Shown: one piece after another, positions 62,475 to 64,000 of the stretch
How positions within the stretch are numbered: the stretch's first letter is position 1
Layout: the number at the start of each line of letters is the position of its first letter
Assembly (NCBI RefSeq): GCF_019510245.1
Contig: NZ_JAEKKT010000123.1
Location: forward strand, 1-64,000
DNA length: 64,000 nt
DNA from: Streptomyces sp.
GTDB lineage: Bacteria > Actinomycetota > Actinomycetes > Streptomycetales > Streptomycetaceae
Reading direction: 5' to 3'
Position numbers and translations under genes: made by a program
The notes under the pieces: generated by a model
What the model saw: only the letters and a program-made list of their open reading frames with translations
Told to the model about the DNA's origin: nothing
Database searches by the model: none

Positions 62475-63142
62475 TCAGCACACAGCGGACGGTCCGTCAC
62501 GGTGGGTGATGGACTGGTCCGGTCCAACAGTCTTCGCAGGTCCCGGCAGCACCTCATATCCCTTCTGTGACTGTGCCACCAGAAGGTCCGCATACGGCCT
62601 TGACGGGTCTTCGCTGAAATGTTCGTGCTCCGCCCTGACCCACTCGGCCCAGAAGTCCCGCTGCTCCGCGCCGTCCCGCGCCCTGCCCCGGGTCCATGCC
62701 TCCTCGTGCGACAGCTCCATCCACAGCAGCCGTGCCAGGAAGGGGCGCAGGGCCCGGCGGCCGGCGCCGACGCCCTCGAGGAGGATCACCGGTGCCGGCG
62801 GCAGCGGGCGGGGCGGGCCGAAGCGGCGGGTGTGCCAGTCGTAGGGGGAGTAGTGCGCCGTCCCGCCGTGCCCGAGCGGCTCGATCACCTGGGCCAGCAG
62901 CCGGCCGGTCCAGGCGAACAACTCCTCGTGGCTGGCGATGTCGTCGAGGTGCAGCACCGGCGCCCCGCCGAGGGCGCCGGCCAGCCAGCCGGTGAACGTG
63001 GTCTTCCCGGACCCGGCGTGCCCGTCGACGCCGACGAGGCGGACCGGGCCGCAGGAGGGCGGCAGGGCCCGGAGTGCGGAGGCGAGCTGGTGAATGACCG
63101 TTCCCGAGGTGTGCTGCGGTGTGGGGCGTTTTCCGGAAACAT
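62475..63142 (-). CDS. Uridine-kinase-like P-loop NTPase with unresolved start (possible frameshift)
   Basis: The frame encodes a P-loop protein: Walker A DGHAGSGKTTF, then HLDDIASHEELFAW, PYDWHTRRFG and ILLEGVGAGRRALRP, typical of actinobacterial uridine-kinase-like ATP-binding proteins. The first ATG/GTG/TTG in this frame is at 62957, after Walker A, so a protein from there would be dead. Upstream, the frame continues sensibly (TSGTVIHQLASALRALPPSC) to a stop at 63144-63146. An ATG at 63142 exists in another frame. Either one base is lost or gained near 63100-63130, or a rare ATT at 63095 (207 codons) is used. Coordinates run to the ATG that a corrected frame would use. Confidence 0.65.
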
Positions 63143-63335
63143 TCTAGTAGTCGGCGCATAGCGGGTGTTTGCGACCCTGGAAAGTATCGGGTTGAACCAA
63201 TTTCGAGCCGTTCTCCATGGCGGCCATTAATATTTCCGACCGGCTGACCGATATGTCGACCTCGTGCGTTTCCGGTGTGCCCGGCCCTGAGTAGGGTGCC
63301 TGGTGCACGCGTCGGACGGGGACGGACAGGGGAAG
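63143..63335. other. Divergent intergenic region with an AT-rich patch
   Basis: The stretch around 63160-63240 contains several AT-rich words (AAAGTATCGGGTTGAACCAA and CATTAATATTTCC) that stand out in this G+C-rich DNA. It separates the kinase-like gene from the rightward final gene and probably contains promoters for both. Confidence 0.45.
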
Positions 63336-64000
63336 ATGGCCGCGGAGTTATTCGAGGGGCACTACGTATGGCATCCGGCGGCCGACGACCGCTTGCTCGC
63401 GAGCGTATGCGTGGACGTGCGCGCCGGACGATATCTGAGTACCCGCGAGGCGCTGGCCGAGACACGTGCCGACTTCGCCCTGCGCGCCCACCGCTCCCTG
63501 GTCCTCGCCTCCGAGGCGGCCGGCACCGATCTGGTGGAACGGTGGCTGGCCGAGGAACCGGGCCCCGAGTCCGCGCTGATGTGGGCCCGGGTCGCCGTCC
63601 AGCGGGCGATCCGGGCGGCCGACGCCCGTGACGAGCGGGCCGAGGCGCTGGAGCGGATCGCGCTCGCCGCCTGCGACCGGGCCAGCGCCATGAACCCCGC
63701 CGACCCCACGCCCTGGGCCGCCAAACTGGCCATGGCCCGGCTGCACCGCCCGCACGACCCCGCCCCGGGCGGCCTGCTGACCTCTCCGCCCGGACCCTGG
63801 CGGCTGTTCGCGCACACCCTCGCCCTCGACCCCTGGCACCGCGAGGCACACCACCGCTTCCTGTCCTTCTTCTTCACCCGGTACGGCGGCTCGGTCAACG
63901 CCGCCTGGGACGTCGCAGCCTTCCTCGCCCAGCGGGCCCCCGCCGACTCCGCACTGCGGCTGCTGCCGCTGGTCGCGCTGGTGGAGAGCCACAACCCCAC
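63336..64000 (+). CDS. Conserved-looking hypothetical protein, partial, with a TTA codon
   Basis: The frame is open to the window edge, so only the first 221 residues are seen (MAAELFEGHYVWHPAADDRL). AGGGGAAG directly precedes the ATG; an in-frame GTG at 63303 is an alternative. The product is helical, Ala/Arg/Trp-rich (WARVAVQRAIRAADARDERA, ALDPWHREAHHRFLSFFF), with a TPR-like feel but no named domain. Codon 5 is TTA (63348-63350), the only in-frame TTA that I noticed in a called gene here; in Streptomyces this makes translation depend on the bldA tRNA. Confidence 0.8.
   Translation, partial: MAAELFEGHYVWHPAADDRLLASVCVDVRAGRYLSTREALAETRADFALRAHRSLVLASEAAGTDLVERWLAEEPGPESALMWARVAVQRAIRAADARDERAEALERIALAACDRASAMNPADPTPWAAKLAMARLHRPHDPAPGGLLTSPPGPWRLFAHTLALDPWHREAHHRFLSFFFTRYGGSVNAAWDVAAFLAQRAPADSALRLLPLVALVESHNP

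Overview
The window is chromosomal DNA of a Streptomyces-type actinomycete. The evidence is a very high G+C content with strong third-position G/C bias, frequent GTG/TTG starts, a BldD regulator with an intact cyclic-di-GMP signature, an sIHF gene, part of a conservon, and only one TTA codon noticed in a called gene. Most of it is core chromosome; I see no insertion sequence, prophage, CRISPR array or rRNA. LAYOUT: 1-3.1 kb holds efp, nusB, a frameshifted hypothetical gene and bldD. 3.2-13.4 kb is a pyrimidine operon (pyrR, pyrB, pyrC, a small membrane protein, carA, carB, pyrD, pyrF) whose genes mostly overlap by a few bases and whose leader carries a PyrR-binding-loop-like hairpin over the pyrR ribosome binding site. 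13.6-25.9 kb is a housekeeping run: sIHF, gmk, rpoZ, coaBC, metK, a tRNA-like element, a helicase-motif-less priA, an HTH gene, a 99-bp tandem duplication, fmt, rsmB, rpe and a SorC-type regulator.

25.9-31.6 kb holds an MFS exporter with its TetR repressor and three matching palindromes, a DyP-type peroxidase, a barstar homologue, guaB1 and an AsnC/Lrp regulator. 31.8-38.1 kb is a GntR/UTRA repressor divergent from a complete ABC importer, followed by a phosphatase-phosphodiesterase fusion; this looks like uptake and breakdown of a phosphate ester. 38.2-44.1 kb joins a conservon lacking its GTPase (cvnA, cvnB, cvnC only) to a davA-davB pair for lysine breakdown. 44.2-52.0 kb is a mixed accessory stretch: LLM oxidoreductase, DUF5995 protein, NCS2 permease, secreted alginate-lyase-like enzyme, thioesterase, MFS transporter and a ROK regulator with a repeat inserted in frame.

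52.1-55.6 kb is the riboflavin operon ribE-ribM-ribBA-ribH under an FMN riboswitch with a visible terminator. hisE-hisG, a PH-domain protein, two CNNM/CorC-type membrane proteins, an AAA+ ATPase of CbxX/EccA type, a P-loop kinase-like gene with no usable start, and a truncated gene carrying a TTA codon fill the rest.

How the genes work together: the first 25 kb couples nucleotide supply (pyr, gmk) to transcription (rpoZ, nusB), translation (efp, fmt, rsmB), cofactors (coaBC, metK) and nucleoid and developmental control (sIHF, BldD). The accessory half consists of small catabolic or transport modules, each beside its own regulator and often its own operator-like palindrome. A family of interspersed palindromic repeats occupies at least five intergenic gaps and one coding sequence. 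Gene functions come from motifs and gene order read by eye; no database search was run.
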